Shown one piece after another: positions 1-12,190 of a stretch of 64,000 bases of DNA. This stretch comes from Diorhabda sublineata (lineage: Eukaryota > Arthropoda > Insecta > Coleoptera > Chrysomelidae). The notes beneath the pieces are model-generated. The model worked only from the letters and a program-made list of their open reading frames with translations, made no database searches and was not told the origin of the DNA. Made by a program: the position numbers and the translations under genes. The number at the start of each line of letters is the position of its first letter. Within the stretch, counting starts at the first letter, position 1. The stretch covers positions 24,718,488 to 24,782,487 of the forward strand of contig NC_079480.1 in the NCBI RefSeq assembly GCF_026230105.1, given 5' to 3'.

Positions 1-369
1 TGTAATCAGGATAAATTGTAATTTTCATATATAACGACAATAAATTAAAACGCGACATATACTTAACTTATGTCTCGCATCAATTACAGATAAACTGGAC
101 AAATACTCGTAAGTTTTTCTACTTTTTCTAACCGATCAATATTTCTTTTTGATATTAGGGACTTATGTCAGAAAATATGTTTCATTTGGATTAGACATTT
201 TTGCTACCTCAACAGATATCTTCATATATAATATAAATATAAATCTTCAGAAGTACCTGACCTGACTTAGAGATGACGGTTGTTGCTCGAAAAATCCCAC
301 TGTGTTAGAAAGTACACAATGCTGTTTAGTATTTGTTTGTTAGCCATCAATAGTAAATGATTTGTAAAC

Positions 370-1040
370 ATGGAAAAAATTGGTCATTTTTAATTGACTC
401 AATACTTTTATTTAGAGGGCGTTAGCCCAACCAATGTGAAAGCTGAACTAGATTATATTTTGGGTGAGACTGCTCCTTCGTTATCAACAGTAAAATATTG
501 GATAGCAAAATTTAAACAAGGCCGTACGTCCTGCGAAGACCAGCATCGTAGTGGTCGACCAAATGAAGTGACCACTCCAGAAATGTTGAAGAAAATCGTC
601 AAAACGCTACTAGATTATCGTCGACTGAAAATACGCAAATTTTTGGGATGCACGTAGGATAAATTTCATTGAATATCTTGAAAAAACTATCAACGAGAAT
701 TATACAAACTTATTGCAACGTTTGAATCAATAAATCAAGCAAAAACGACTAAGAAGAAATTGACAATGCACCAGCCCACACATCCGTTATGGCAATGGTC
801 AAAATGAATGATTTAAAGTTTGAATTGCTACCTCATGCACCCTATTCACCAGATTTAGACCCCTCAGATTATTTTCTGTTCCCAGACTTGAAAAAATGGC
901 TGAGTCGTCATAGATTTTCCAGCAATGGAGAGGTGATATGGTCAGTTTTAGGAGCTGATGATTTTTATTATAAAAACGGTATCGAAGTTATTGAAAATTA
1001 CTGTGAAAAGTGTTTAAATCGTCTTGGGATTGAACTCTAA
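370..1040 (+). pseudogene. mariner transposase relic (DD34D), internally deleted
   Basis: This is a decayed mariner transposase, which in intact form cuts and pastes its element at TA sites. The N-terminal helix-turn-helix half reads to about 657 (STVKYWIAKFKQGR, then SGRPNEVTTPEMLKKIVKT). The catalytic middle is missing. The C-terminal half resumes near 762 with DNAPAHTS and continues as LPHAPYSPDLDPSDYFLF. By my count 34 residues lie between the Asp of DNAPAHTS and the last Asp of PSDYF, the mariner spacing. The first catalytic Asp is lost and an in-frame stop sits seven codons after the start at 370. It belongs to the same subfamily as the relic at 24140-24723. It ends abruptly against a reverse transcriptase fragment at about 1041. 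It is non-functional. Confidence 0.85.
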
Positions 1041-1433
1041 TATTCTTCTTTATGCAGACGATCTAAAGCTTCATCATTTGATATCAAACATTGGCGATTG
1101 TTACTTTAATCTGATCTAGATACAATTTGTGAGTAGTGCAGTTCCTCTGAACATTTCAAAATGTAAAACCTTATTTGATTTCCAATAATGTGCTTAAAAG
1201 TTCTACAGTAAACTAAATTTTGTTGAGAATATTAATATTATCCTTGGTGGAGCTTTTAGAAAGCTGTGGTGAAAGTTTGACAAGTTTTATCCACTACTTC
1301 AAAGCACACTGTTACAACGTTTTAACCTAAACGAATCTTCAAATTTAATTATTAACTTCTATGTATGTTTTTTCCACTTTTAAATTGGGTCTTGGGCTGT
1401 GGAGTAGTGTGAATAAATGAATAAATAAAAGAG
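1041..1433 (+). mobile_element. 3' end of a Jockey-like non-LTR retrotransposon, truncated
   Basis: The reading ILLYADDLKLHHLI near 1041-1085 carries the YADD active-site box of a non-LTR reverse transcriptase. Degenerate downstream sequence follows (NISKCKTLFDF near 1150). The block closes at 1409-1433 with a GAATAAATGAATAAATAAAA tail, typical of the 3' end of such elements. Stops and the loss of everything upstream of the active site show a dead, 5'-truncated copy. It starts exactly where the mariner relic ends, so it may have inserted into that relic or been joined to it by deletion. Confidence 0.6.
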
Positions 1434-1603
1434 AGGAGCAATTAAAGTAATAAAATGATTCATATCATCGATCGAAAATCCAATTTTCTTAGTAAATGCT
1501 TCTACGAAGTCCTATTTGTCCCACCTTACCGCATTTGCTTCATTTTTCACTTAAATGATTTGTTTAGCTATAGATTTATGTATAATTCATGATAGCATTA
1601 TAT

Positions 1604-1684
1604 ATGAAGTCGGTAAAGATATCCCATGACAATGGTGGAAGCGGATCCAGTGAAAGCCACATAGAAAAATTTACAGCTGACCTG
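1604..1684 (+). CDS. candidate small coding exon, unassigned
   Basis: An ATG opens 27 codons rich in polar residues (KSVKISHDNGGSGSSESH, then IEKFTADL). The segment ends at CTG followed by GTACGT, a good splice donor. Base composition is less AT-rich than its surroundings. No convincing acceptor with a pyrimidine tract lies just upstream, so it could be a first exon or chance. I do not recognise the peptide. Confidence 0.2.
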
Positions 1685-1945
1685 GTACGTTCATTAATCA
1701 ATGGGCTGTTTTGTTGAGATGAAAAGCGCCTCCTTTATCTTCTGTTTCGTGAATCGTTAGACCGATACAATATTCTCTTACAAATTCATTGTATTGTTTT
1801 CTTGTTTTTTAGAGATTAATACATTTGACTGTTGTTTTTTGAAAATAATCGAACGTGTTATATATTTAAAAAAAAATTTGTCAATAGAAAGTTTTTGAAT
1901 GAGAACAGAGACGCTTTGTGAGATTCTCTACAGAATTAAAAACCC

Positions 1946-2295
1946 TTTTAATTTGTTTTACTGCATTCAATCTTCTGATTAGTTTACATTGTTCATTAGT
2001 AGCTTCCATTTTGATGGAAATAGTGGTTTATATCTCTTAGATAAGAGATTTCCAGCTGTTTGAGCGAAAAGATAATATAAAATAAGAGAATTTTCTTTAT
2101 TTTACTAAATTTATTAGTCAGTTAAATTGGTTTAGTGTGCAAAGCATTATGTCCTTTGTGTTATTTTTTCACAAAAATTTCGAATGAAATTTAAGACTCG
2201 TTTTTAGAATTGGAATACGTTTTAAATTGTTTTACTTTCTCAAAAATTTTGATTAGTTCTTATTGTTTATTAATAACTTTCATTTTTCGAAATAG
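1946..2295 (+). repeat. diverged short direct repeat
   Basis: Two roughly 77-base segments (1946-2023 and 2219-2295) share a common order of words: TTTTAA-TTGTTTTACT, then TTGATTAGTT, then TTGTT-ATTA, then GAAATAG. They are AT-rich and differ at many sites. This looks like an old local duplication with no coding content. Confidence 0.35.
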
Positions 2296-2320
2296 AAATC
2301 TACTTTTTAGTGTGACTTTT

Positions 2321-2890
2321 TTAATATTTATTAAGAGGAAAATAGGGAGAAAAATAATAAGACGAATATTTGACACTGGCGTAAGTAACGTTTTCTTTTA
2401 AGTATCGTTTCGTCTTTAATCTCTCCGCTCCACCGTCAGTTTCAATACAAGCCAATTTTGTTGAGTATTCCATTGAAATATTCGCCCAGACCATCCAGGA
2501 ACCTCGTCTAAAAGCCACGTTTTCTTTCTGCGTGAATCTACCTTAAGTTTCCAATCCAATTAAAGTGTTCTCTGGCAAATCGTAGAGGGGCTACTCGGTT
2601 AATTTAGGGCTGGGCTGGAACTGTTCACCTATTCACAGCGACTCCTCGCGTTTCTCTGAGTTCTTGTTGAACTTGAGCACCAGTAAGTGTGCGATGTGCT
2701 AACAATGAATCGATCATCTTTCTCGAATGTGCACGTTTTCTATTTTCGGAACCACGTCTTCGACTGATTCATGTTCAGTAAACTGGCCACTTCTCGCTGA
2801 CTCTGGCTTTGTCGTAATAAAGTGACCGCTTGAGTTGCTTCATCACAATTGTAAACAAGCATATCGATGACTGTATAAGTTTGAAGATTT
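2321..2890 (-). pseudogene. Tc1-like transposase relic
   Basis: Read on the minus strand, the block begins with a helix-turn-helix region (AVTLLRQSQSQREVASLLN) and then a second DNA-binding stretch (RKMIDSLLAHRTLTGAQVQQ). A diverged linker follows (PLRFAREHFNWIGN). The catalytic-core piece contains VAFRRGSWMVWANISMEYS and ACIETDGGAERL, the order found in Tc1-family transposases. The first catalytic Asp region is deleted and the end of the catalytic domain is absent. Frame changes and stops show that it is dead. It lies directly before the 171-bp satellite. Confidence 0.75.
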
Positions 2891-3002
2891 CACTGATTAA
2901 TTTTGAGTTAGTGACTTGCGATTGTGTGTAATGGAAGAAAAAATAGGAATAGGATGAGAAATGAGATGATGAGGTATAGAGAAGCTCAAACAGAAACCAA
3001 CA

Positions 3003-4886
3003 GGAAACAAAATAGTTGGAATCTGTTTAAACTGGTACAAATACATGGAAAGAAGCCTGAGAAGAGAAGTGACAAAAGCAAAAAAAAGGAAGAGGAAAGG
3101 AAGACCCAGGAAACCTTGGTTACAACAAGTGGCACTGGAAGTGGAAGACAAGGGAAGGATCAGAAAGAGTGGAAACAAAATAGTTGAAATATATTTGAAC
3201 TGGTACAAACATACGGAGAGAAGCCTAAGAAGAGAAGTGATAGAAGCAAAAAATAGGAAGATAAGGAGAGGAAGACCCAGGAAACCTTGGTTACAACAAG
3301 CAGCACAGGAAGGGGAAGACAAGGGAAGGATCGAAAAGAGTGGAAACAAAATAGTTGAAATATATTTGAACTGGTACAAACATACGGAGAAAAGCCTAAG
3401 AAGAGAAGTGATAGAAGCAAAAAATAGGAAGATAAGGAGAGGAAGACCCAGGAAACCTTGGTTATAACAAGCGGCACTGGAAGGGGAAGACAAGGAAAAG
3501 ATCGAAAAGAGTGGAAACAAAATAGTTGAAATATATTTGAACTGGTACAAACATACGGAGAAAAGCCTAAGAAGAGAAGTGATAGAAGCAAAAAATAGGA
3601 AGATAAGGAGAGGAAGAACCAGGAAACCTTGGTTACAACAAGCAGCACTGGAAGGGGAAGACAAGGGAAGGATCGGAAAGAGTGGAAACAAAATAGTTGA
3701 AATATATTTGAACTGGTACAAACATACGGAGAAAAGCCTAAGAAGAGAAGTGATAGAAGCAAAAAATAGGAAGATAAGGAGAGGAAGACCCAGGAAACCT
3801 TGGTTATAACAAGCGGCACTGGAAGGGGAAGACAAGGGAAGGATCGGAAAGAGTGGAAACAAAATAGTTGAAATATATTTGAACTGGTACAAACACACGG
3901 AGAAAAGCCTAGGAAGACAGATTACAGAAGCAAAAAAAAACAGGAAGAGAAGGAGAGGGAGACCCAGGAAACCTTGGTTGCAACAAGCAGCACAGGAAGG
4001 AGAAGACAAGGAAAAGATCGAAAAGAGTGGAAACAAAATAGTTGAAATATATTTGAACTGGTACAAACATACGGAGAGAAGCCTAAGAAGAGAAGTGATA
4101 GAAGCAAAAAACTGGAATATAAGGAAAGGAAGACCCAGGAAACCTTGGTTACAACTAGTGGCACTGGAAGTGGAAGACAAAGGAAGGATCGGAAAGAGTG
4201 GAAACAAAATAGTTGAAATATATTTGAACTGGTACAAACATACGGAGAGAAGCCTAAGAAGAGAAGTGATAGAAGCAAAAAATAGGAAGATAAGGAGAGG
4301 AAGAACCAGGAAACCTTGGTTACAACAAGCAGCACTGGAAGGGGAAGACAAGGGAAGGATCGGAAAGAGTGGAAACAAAATAGTTGAAATATATTTGAAC
4401 TGGTACAAACATACGGAGAAAAGCCTAAGAAGAGAAGTGATAGAAGCAAAAAATAGGAAGATAAGGAGAGGAAGACCCAGGAAACCTTGGTTATAACAAG
4501 CGGCACTGGAAGGGGAAGACAAGGGAAGGATCGGAAAGAGTGGAAACAAAATAGTTGAAATATATTTGAACTGGTACAAACACACGGAGAAAAGCCTAGG
4601 AAGACAGATTACAGAAGCAAAAAAAAACAGGAAGAGAAGGAGAGGGAGACCCAGGAAACCTTGGTTACAACAAGCAGCACAGGAAGGAGAAGACAAGGAA
4701 AAGATCGAAAAGAGTGGAAACAAAATAGTTGAAATATATTTGAACTGGTACAAACATACGGAGAGAAGCCTAAGAAGAGAAGTGATAGAAGCAAAAAATA
4801 GGAAGATAAGGAGAGGAAGAACCAGGAAACCTTGGTTATAACAAACAGCACAGGAAGGGGAAGACAAGGGAAAGATCGAAAAGAGT
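3003..4886 (+). repeat. 171-bp satellite array, 11 units, with higher-order structure
   Basis: The word GGAAACAAAATAGTTG recurs at 3003, 3171, 3342, 3513, 3684, 3855, 4029, 4200, 4371 and 4542, and a final unit starts at 4716. Spacing is 168, 171 or 174 bases, always a multiple of three. The three units from 3513 recur from 4200, a higher-order period of 687 bp. On the plus strand most units read as a 57-residue basic peptide containing RRGRPRKPWLQQ, broken where TTACAA became TTATAA (for example at 3466 and 4495). The minus strand is open throughout but hydrophobic and compositionally biased. GRPRK-W also occurs in the C-terminal tails of non-LTR reverse transcriptases (compare 56930-57130), a possible origin. 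Confidence 0.95.
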
Positions 4887-4916
4887 GGAAACAACGAATA
4901 AAAGAAGAATGTAAAC

Positions 4917-6180
4917 TAAAATTCAAATACTCTGGCGTTCGAAAAGGTATAAAGAGTTCTAGACATTCGATAATTACCAAAAGCCTGTTTGTTAGTTTTT
5001 TTGAACTAAGTATAATATATTGGGAGAATAATTTCTCACTAATATTGTCAATTTCAATAAACGAGGCAAAGCGAGCGTTGAATTTAAGGAAAAAATGCAT
5101 TTTCATACAACGGTAATTATTACCGTGAAGTTATATGATGAATTACCACATTTACTGGGTAAGTTACTTCAGAGATCAAAAGAAACTCATAAACTACCTG
5201 AAAGATTCGCGAACTAACCAACAACATCTAGATTACATGTATATTGTGATCCCGGAGGTATTAAACCTCAATTACTCATTATGTGGTAGATCCGAAAAGA
5301 AAGATCTTGATTTGTTTTTTGTCTGGAGGCCTATACCTAGGGAAATTGTTTTTCCACCATTAAGCCTCGTTATGCTTATTTTCTTTAAGTCATCACTGCG
5401 AAGAGTAAGACCGTTACACTATTTTATGCGTGCTAAAATTTTCGAACGATCTAAGCTTAGTTTTTTATTACATATTTTTGTATAAATGGACATTTATTTA
5501 AAAAAATACAAGTGCTTGTTGATTTTTATGAGCCAAAATATAATTATTATGGCATTTCGGTAGGGTCAGATTAAAAAATATCTCACTAAAGACAGATTTG
5601 AGGAGGAAATTTATTAGGAAACTTTGTCGTTTTCATGCCGCAGATGATACTCGATTCTTTTATATACTCCCACGAAATTCTCTAACAATATAGGTCAAAC
5701 GTAATATAAAACTCAAGGGTCATATAGATCCGTACAAGATACAGACGTAAATTTCTTCGAGACGTCAGAAATTTTATTTGATATCTCTCTACCTGTCTCA
5801 CTCCATATGTATAAGAGAGTTGAGTTCGATAAATGTAGTCCTACTATTTATTAATTTTGTGATGGGAATTGATGTTCCAATTACCCTGTTTGAATTAGTT
5901 TTGGTTTCAATGCTAATTAGAAAATATCCAAGCTTTATTTAGGACAAGGTTGTTCAATTTCAAGTACTACTTTATAAATATAGTTTGTGGAAATTGCAAT
6001 ATAGAATAATTCGTATACAACGATATTAGTTTTCATCAACTGATGCATTAATGTTAAGTTTGATGCAGTTTCTTAGCTAAATTTTGATTCTTTTATTAAG
6101 CACGTCTTTCCCTTTTTGTTTCTTTGGACTATTTTGCAAAAGAATTAATATCACGTAATAAGTCGTGTGACTTACTAATA
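4917..6180. other. unassigned AT-rich stretch
   Basis: Nothing here is recognisable. A 116-codon plus-strand open frame at 5135-5485 has no domain I know and no flanking splice or promoter signals that set it apart. Confidence 0.4.
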
Positions 6181-6184
6181 AAAA

Positions 6185-6985
6185 AACATTTTTTGCCAAA
6201 AATTGATTTTATTCATCGATGTAATCTCAAAATAGGCTAGTCAGTCACTAGGAGCCATTTTTGGACTATAATGTGGATGAGGAGACAATTCGAAATGTAA
6301 TTCGTTCAATTAAACCTTCGTTGCCATCGACTTGTGAAAAAGTGGTTTTTTTTCCGACTTATGAGGCCGCTTTTCATTGCTTTTTGTGTTCACACGATCA
6401 AACAACTCTATGCGGTATTTGCTTCTGCTTGTCTTTCCCTTTTGGATAGTCCATGAACAATATTCTATATACATTCCAAAATACTGAAGCCATAACCTTC
6501 CTGACTGACTGTTGTGCCTTTTAACGATTCGGACATGGTTTAACGGCTGCAGTTCACTCAGATAATGATCTGGAATAAAATAAGCGATCCATTTTTCATC
6601 CATTGTTAAATATCGATGCAGAAAATCTGATTTATTACATGTTAACATAGCCAAACATTGATCTGAATCATCAACACTTCGTTGTTTTTGATCTACTCTG
6701 AGTAAACGCCTTACCCACTTTGAAAAAAGGTTTTTAATGGTTCATCAAAATTGTAGAAACACTGCCTTCTGATAACTTTATGGCCTCAGCTATTTCACCC
6801 AATTCCAATTAACGATTAGATATAATCAATTTGTGGACCTTTTTGATGTTTTCTGGAGTAACCACCTCAATTGGAGGACCAGAACGTTAACCATCATCGG
6901 TGTCTGTAAGACCACGTTTAAATTCAGCAAATGGTTCTCTTTGATGGAGCAGAGTCCGGATAACACCGTATAAAAATGATAAGTT
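6185..6985 (-). pseudogene. mariner transposase relic
   Basis: On the minus strand the N-terminal part retains VTPENIKKVHKLI and degenerate SGPPIEV boxes. The catalytic start FLHRYLTMDEKWIAYF contains the first Asp (MDE). ELFDRVNTK and EKKPLFHKSM follow, corresponding to the stretch up to the second catalytic region. The third Asp region is lost or scrambled towards 6260. Several frame breaks are visible. TLTMDE-type wording with DRVNTKSNEKRPHKSEKK fits the mariner family. The element is dead. Confidence 0.8.
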
Positions 6986-7494
6986 GCTTTCCAACTACAG
7001 CATAAGCACTCCTTTGAAACTTACAATAAAATTAATAGCCAAGCATTGTTAGTAGATAACTAACAAGGATTCAAATGGGGTAGATACAGAAGCAAATAGT
7101 GGTTGTTGAGAATAAAAACGATCTACCTGTTGTATCAATTTAATTCCTCTACCATATCACGCAATTTGATGAAATTACCACGAAAACGAAATTCATAACA
7201 TCAAAAACATTACTTAGATGAAAACTAGAATTTTTAACGAAGTTTATTCCGCAGGAAATGAAATTTAAGTGAAAAGAAATAAAAATAACAGACGTCGAGG
7301 AGAAGGTTAATTATTATAAACTCGATATTCGTTATTTTTCTTTTACTATGGTTATTTGCTTTTGTAGTACGTATTTCTTCCGCGAGACGCTAATCAACCG
7401 TCCGAATATACAAAAATTTGAAATCTTGTACTAGTGAATATTGAACAAGTATTAGAGAATGATGAGTTATCTAGGAGCTCGCTTCCGAGGATTT
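6986..7494. other. unassigned AT-rich stretch
   Basis: I see no gene, repeat or RNA signal in this interval. Confidence 0.4.
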
Positions 7495-7770
7495 GAGAAC
7501 GGAAAGGGTTGCTTCGAAATTTGTTCCTGCAGCTTTATCTAATAAACAGAAAGAAGATCGAGTTGAAATATGTCTCATTCTGAAAGAACGGCTAAAAACT
7601 GATCCAGATTTCTTGTTAAAGGTGGATAGTCATGATGCTATGGCACAAAATTAAAAAAAGAACACAGTATAATGGTTGAGTAAGGCGCCATTAATTTGCT
7701 CAAAAAAGTCAAATCGAAAATAAAATCCAACCGGATTTGCTTCTTTCTTGACAAGAGTGTAAGACGTAAG
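7495..7770 (+). pseudogene. mariner (SETMAR-type) transposase relic, N-terminal part
   Basis: The reading ERVASKFVPAALSNKQKEDR continues with VEICLILKERLKTDPDFLLKV. This matches the linker between the DNA-binding and catalytic domains in mariners of the SETMAR/Mos type. Past a frame change, CYG and KKVKSKIKS mark the first part of the catalytic domain. The segment is about a quarter of the usual 345 residues. Both ends are lost and the frame is broken, so it is a dead fragment. Confidence 0.6.
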
Positions 7771-8099
7771 ACTAGGCATTGTTATGTCCTCATGAGTTAA
7801 ATATTTTTACCACATGCTCACTAAAAATGTTTGATGGGTTTTTGAAATTTTGGCGAAAACGCAGTTGTGGATTCACCATTTTTTCAAATAAAATCTATGC
7901 TATTTGTTAATATCATTTTCGATTCTCTTTTATTGAATAATGATTTTTAATAATTAAATTTTAGATAATTTTTTTTGTGATATTTCATTACGTGTTAACT
8001 TGCGAACAACCTCTGTTAAAAAGAAAGATCGTTGGGCTTATTTATAGGTTAACAGAAATCGAATATTTCGGAATAGCCCTGATACAGTTGTAGGGCGAT

Positions 8100-10255
8100 G
8101 TTTTATGTAATAGTAATAGAAAATAGACTTTAATTGAGCTAAATCAACATGAATTAATGTAATAGACGTCAATTGATATCAAAATATATCAATCGATGTC
8201 AATTGAAATCAAAATATATCAATCGACGTCAATCGATATCAATCGACTTTAATAGACATCAATCGACATAAATTAACAAAAATATATTTCAATTGACCTG
8301 AATTGACATTAACTGATATCAATCGATATCATTCGACGTTAATAGACATCAATAAAGATCAATTGACAATCGACTTCAATGGACGTCAATCGACATAAAT
8401 TGATAAAAATAGATTTCAATTGACCTAAATTGACATGAATCAATATCAATCAACATCATTTGACAATCGACATGAATCAATTGATAATCGACATGAATTG
8501 ATAAAAATATACTTCAATTGATATAAATCAAATGACCTCAAATGTCTTAGATTGTCATCAATCGACATTAATCGACGTTAATAGACATCAATTGACAATC
8601 GACATCCATCAACTACAATGGACGTCAATAGACATGAATTGTCAATAATATATTTCAATTGACCTAAATCGAATTACCTCAATGACTTAGATCGTCATGA
8701 ATCGACATTAATCGACGTTAATAGACATCAATTGACAATCGACATCCATCAACTACAATGGACGTCAATAGACATGAATTGTCAATAATATATTTCAATT
8801 GACCTAAATCGAATTACCTCAATGACTTAGATCGTCATGAATCGACATTAATCGATGTTAATAAACATCAATTGACAATCGACATCAATCGACATAAATC
8901 GACTTCAATGGACATCAATCGACATGAGTTGACAAAAAAATACTTCAATTGACTTGAATCAAATGACCTCAAATGACTTAGATTGTTATGAATCGACATA
9001 AATCGTCATGAATTGACAAAAATATACTTCAATTGACCTAAATCAAATGATCTCAAATGGCTTAGATTTTCATGAATCGACATTAATCAACGTTAATAAA
9101 CATCAATTGACAATCGACATCAATCGACATAAATCGACTTCAATGGACATCAATCGACATGAGTTGACAAAAAAATACTTCAATTGACTTGAATCAAATG
9201 ACCTCAAATGACTTAGATTGTCATGAATCGACATAAATCGTCATGAATTGACAAAAATATACTTCAATTGACCTAAATCAAATGATCTCAAATGGCTTAG
9301 ATTTTCATGAATCGACATTAATCAACGTTAATAAACATCAATTGACAATCGACATCAATCGACATAAATCGACTTCAATGGACATCAATCGACATGAGTT
9401 GACAAAAAAATACTTCAATTGACTTGAATCAAATGACCTCAAATGACTTAGATTGTTATGAATCGACATAAATCGTCATGAATTGACAAAAATATACTTC
9501 AATTGACCTAAATCAAATGATCTCAAATGGCTTAGATTTTCATGAATCGACATTAATCAACGTTAATAAACATCAATTGACAATCGACATCAATCGACAT
9601 AAATCGACTTCAATGGACATCAATCGACATGAGTTGACAAAAAAATACTTCAATTGACTTGAATCAAATGACCTCAAATGACTTAGATTGTCATGAATCG
9701 ACATAAATCGTCATGAATTGACAAAAATATACTTCAATTGACCTAAATCAAATGATCTCAAATGGCTTAGATTTTCATGAATCGACATTAATCAACGTTA
9801 ATGAACATCAATTGACAATCGACATCAATCGACATAAATCGACTTCATTGGACATCAATCGACATGAGTTGACAAAAAAATACTTCAATTGACTTGAATC
9901 AAATGACCTCAAATGACTTAGATTGTCATGAATCGACATAAATCGTCATGAATCAACATAAATCGTCTTGAATTGACAAAAATCAAATGACTTAGATTGT
10001 CATAAATCAATATCAAGCGACATCAATCGATGCCAATAAACAACAAAAGACATCAATCAACATCAATTGACAATCGATATTAATGTGAATCTACATCAAA
10101 TGACCTCAATTGATATGAATAGATGTCAGTCGACATCAATAGACAGCAATTAACATTAAATTACAATCGACTCCCATTGACGTCAATCGATATGAATTGA
10201 CAAAAAATAGAATTCAATTGACATGTATGGCGTCAGTCGATGTAAATAGACATCA
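8100..10255 (+). repeat. ATCAATTGACAT-type satellite with 140-bp and 235-bp higher-order units
   Basis: The tract is built from variants of a 12-base word (ATCAATCGACAT, TTCAATTGACCT and similar). Three copies of a 140-bp unit start at about 8541, 8681 and 8821. Five copies of a 235-bp unit follow, timed by GACATGAGTTGACA at 8921, 9156, 9391, 9626 and 9861. A T/C variant (GATTGTTATG or GATTGTCATG) alternates between the first four units, suggesting a 470-bp dimer step. Edges at 8100-8540 and 9950-10255 are more degenerate. No coding content is evident. Confidence 0.95.
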
Positions 10256-11820
10256 TGTATTATTGCTTGTCGTCAACATTTTGTTGATTAAGATGTTCAT
10301 GAGGTTGCAGGAAAACCGCAAATATCGAAGAGCAACTTATTTGTATCAGTGATGCACGTTTATTTATGTTTGTAGTACATTTCTTCTTTCTTCATTTTTT
10401 ATTATGATGCAAAAGTAACAACAGTTGAATAAAAAATATTTCTATTGAATATTTTATGTACAATAAGATCCCTTCCACATTTTACGAACTCATGAAACGA
10501 CTTACAAATTTCATTAGCTCGAAAGTTCAGTTGTTCTTCAAGTTCCTTAAGAAATCTCACATCTTGTGCAATCTAAAACTTGTTGCTCCGCACTTCTTCA
10601 AGATAGCTTCAAATGACGCTAGAGAAATATGTAATAAAAAGTTTTTACGCTTTTTTATAATCAAACGAGAGTTTGAAAAATCCTTTTCTTGTGAGGAGCA
10701 GATTCAAATCTACAAGCTGCGGTTGATAGTTCGCGATGAATATCTAGGTTCAAGACTTGGAATAGCCAATTTATTTCTTTTTCATACTTTAATCCACGAA
10801 TACTGTCAATAAATAAAAGTAATAGATACAATAATAAGGAAAAAACTCATATACTCATGCATAAAAAATTCTTACAAATTTGGAGAACAGATCATCAAAG
10901 TTTATTTCTTCCACGCACGAAACGAATAATTTTACACAGATGCAACACTTCCATATGGCACAAATAAAATCAAACACACTCTATTATAGTACATTGTTAT
11001 TAAGTTTATGTTATCTTGAAGTAGACAGTTCGGAAAACCGCGACAAAATTTACCATTCTAAGGATTATCCTGTATTGAATACAGCGAACTACTCCAGTTG
11101 TACACGCTACTGTATTAAGCCGCCGTGGTTCATCGTAGGTTATGGAAAGAGCGCGTAGAGCACTTCAAAGAGTTGTTCATTACAAGATCACTAAATTATT
11201 TTTACCAAAAAACAAAGTAATTTAGTGTTGTAGCTTCTAATGGTTAGTTCGTGAGATGATTAGTTGTAACAACTTCTTTCATTTCTTCAGCTTATCCATT
11301 GATAATTTTCTGTGCTTATCATGAAGAAAGTATAGAATTTTCATCTGATTTCAATTTTTCTGCATATGATACGTTTAATAATTTGATGTTATTGTGAAAA
11401 TATTTTTGTTGGGTTTAAAACTAGCTATGAAAAAATACTAGTTACGTTTGATGTTACGTTTTACATGTTTTGTAAGCCCTTTTGTACAATTACTGTAAAC
11501 ATACACAAAAAAACAAAGGGAAATTATGACCTTTGTCTATGTTAATGTGTTGGTAGAGCATAAACTTTCAGTGTCAGGTCGACGTTTACCCAAGAGTTGG
11601 ATGGTTCACAAAATCAATACCACGAACACTGTTGTAGCATTCCGTATTATCATGGTATCTTGATTTCGGTACCTCGTTTTTTACAAAAGGTGACGCATTT
11701 TTAATTCCGATTCTCTAAAATTATTTCTCTTAAGGTACTAATGGTTTGGATTCTTAATAGTAATGAAACTATATCCTTCTCATGAAATGATTTGATTAGA
11801 ATACTATTACTGTAGTCTTC
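10256..11820. other. unassigned stretch with an anonymous 118-codon open frame
   Basis: A plus-strand frame at 10456-10812 reads as a Lys/Phe-rich peptide that I do not recognise; its composition follows the local AT richness. A second frame at 10880-11158 is also anonymous. No splice, promoter or transposon landmark was found. Confidence 0.35.
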
Positions 11821-11824
11821 TTAA

Positions 11825-12190
11825 CCCATTAACGCCCAAAAATTTTGTTTAAATAGCAATATGCTATGTCAAAATTTTATTTTGAAGAAAATGAAAAGAC
11901 TTATTCCAATTTGTGATTCATACATAAGGTACAGTTGCTTATCAGGATTTATAAATTCACCATAATCGTGAATAGCGGCCATAAACATTTTGGCCACCCA
12001 CGAAGCGGTTGTATGTTTGAAAAAGCAGCTTGGGGTCATTAATTATTGACTTTTCTCAGATTAACGTTTCACTTCGCCTAAAGGCTCTGCTTTATCATAA
12101 TCCGTTTCCATGGTAACCACATTATTGTCTTGATTTTATAAAACCCACGTTCTTCTTTTTTGAAAAGTTTTGTCGTCTTGTACATTCTTC
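11825..12190 (-). pseudogene. piggyBac-like transposase C-terminal relic with terminal repeat
   Basis: On the minus strand VVTMETDYDKAEPLGEVKR is followed, after a break, by PKLLFQTYNRFVGGQNVYG and SRLW. That order (a VVT...T strand, then P-x-L-x-x-YN-x-F-x-GG) is the late catalytic region and the MGGVD-like box of piggyBac transposases, here degenerate. The element edge is CCCATTAACGCCCA preceded by TTAA at 11821-11824, the expected piggyBac target site. The cysteine-rich C-terminal finger is not clear. Only the last fifth or so of the element remains. Confidence 0.6.

Noticed and set aside
2897..4894. Minus-strand frame of 665 codons across the 171-bp satellite
   Set aside because: It consists of repeats of one hydrophobic 57-residue unit that mirrors a purine-rich plus strand; unit lengths divisible by three keep it open. 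No start context, promoter or family similarity.
8100..10255. CRISPR-like array
   Set aside because: No unique spacers between constant repeats; the whole tract is variants of one 12-mer, and the genome is eukaryotic.
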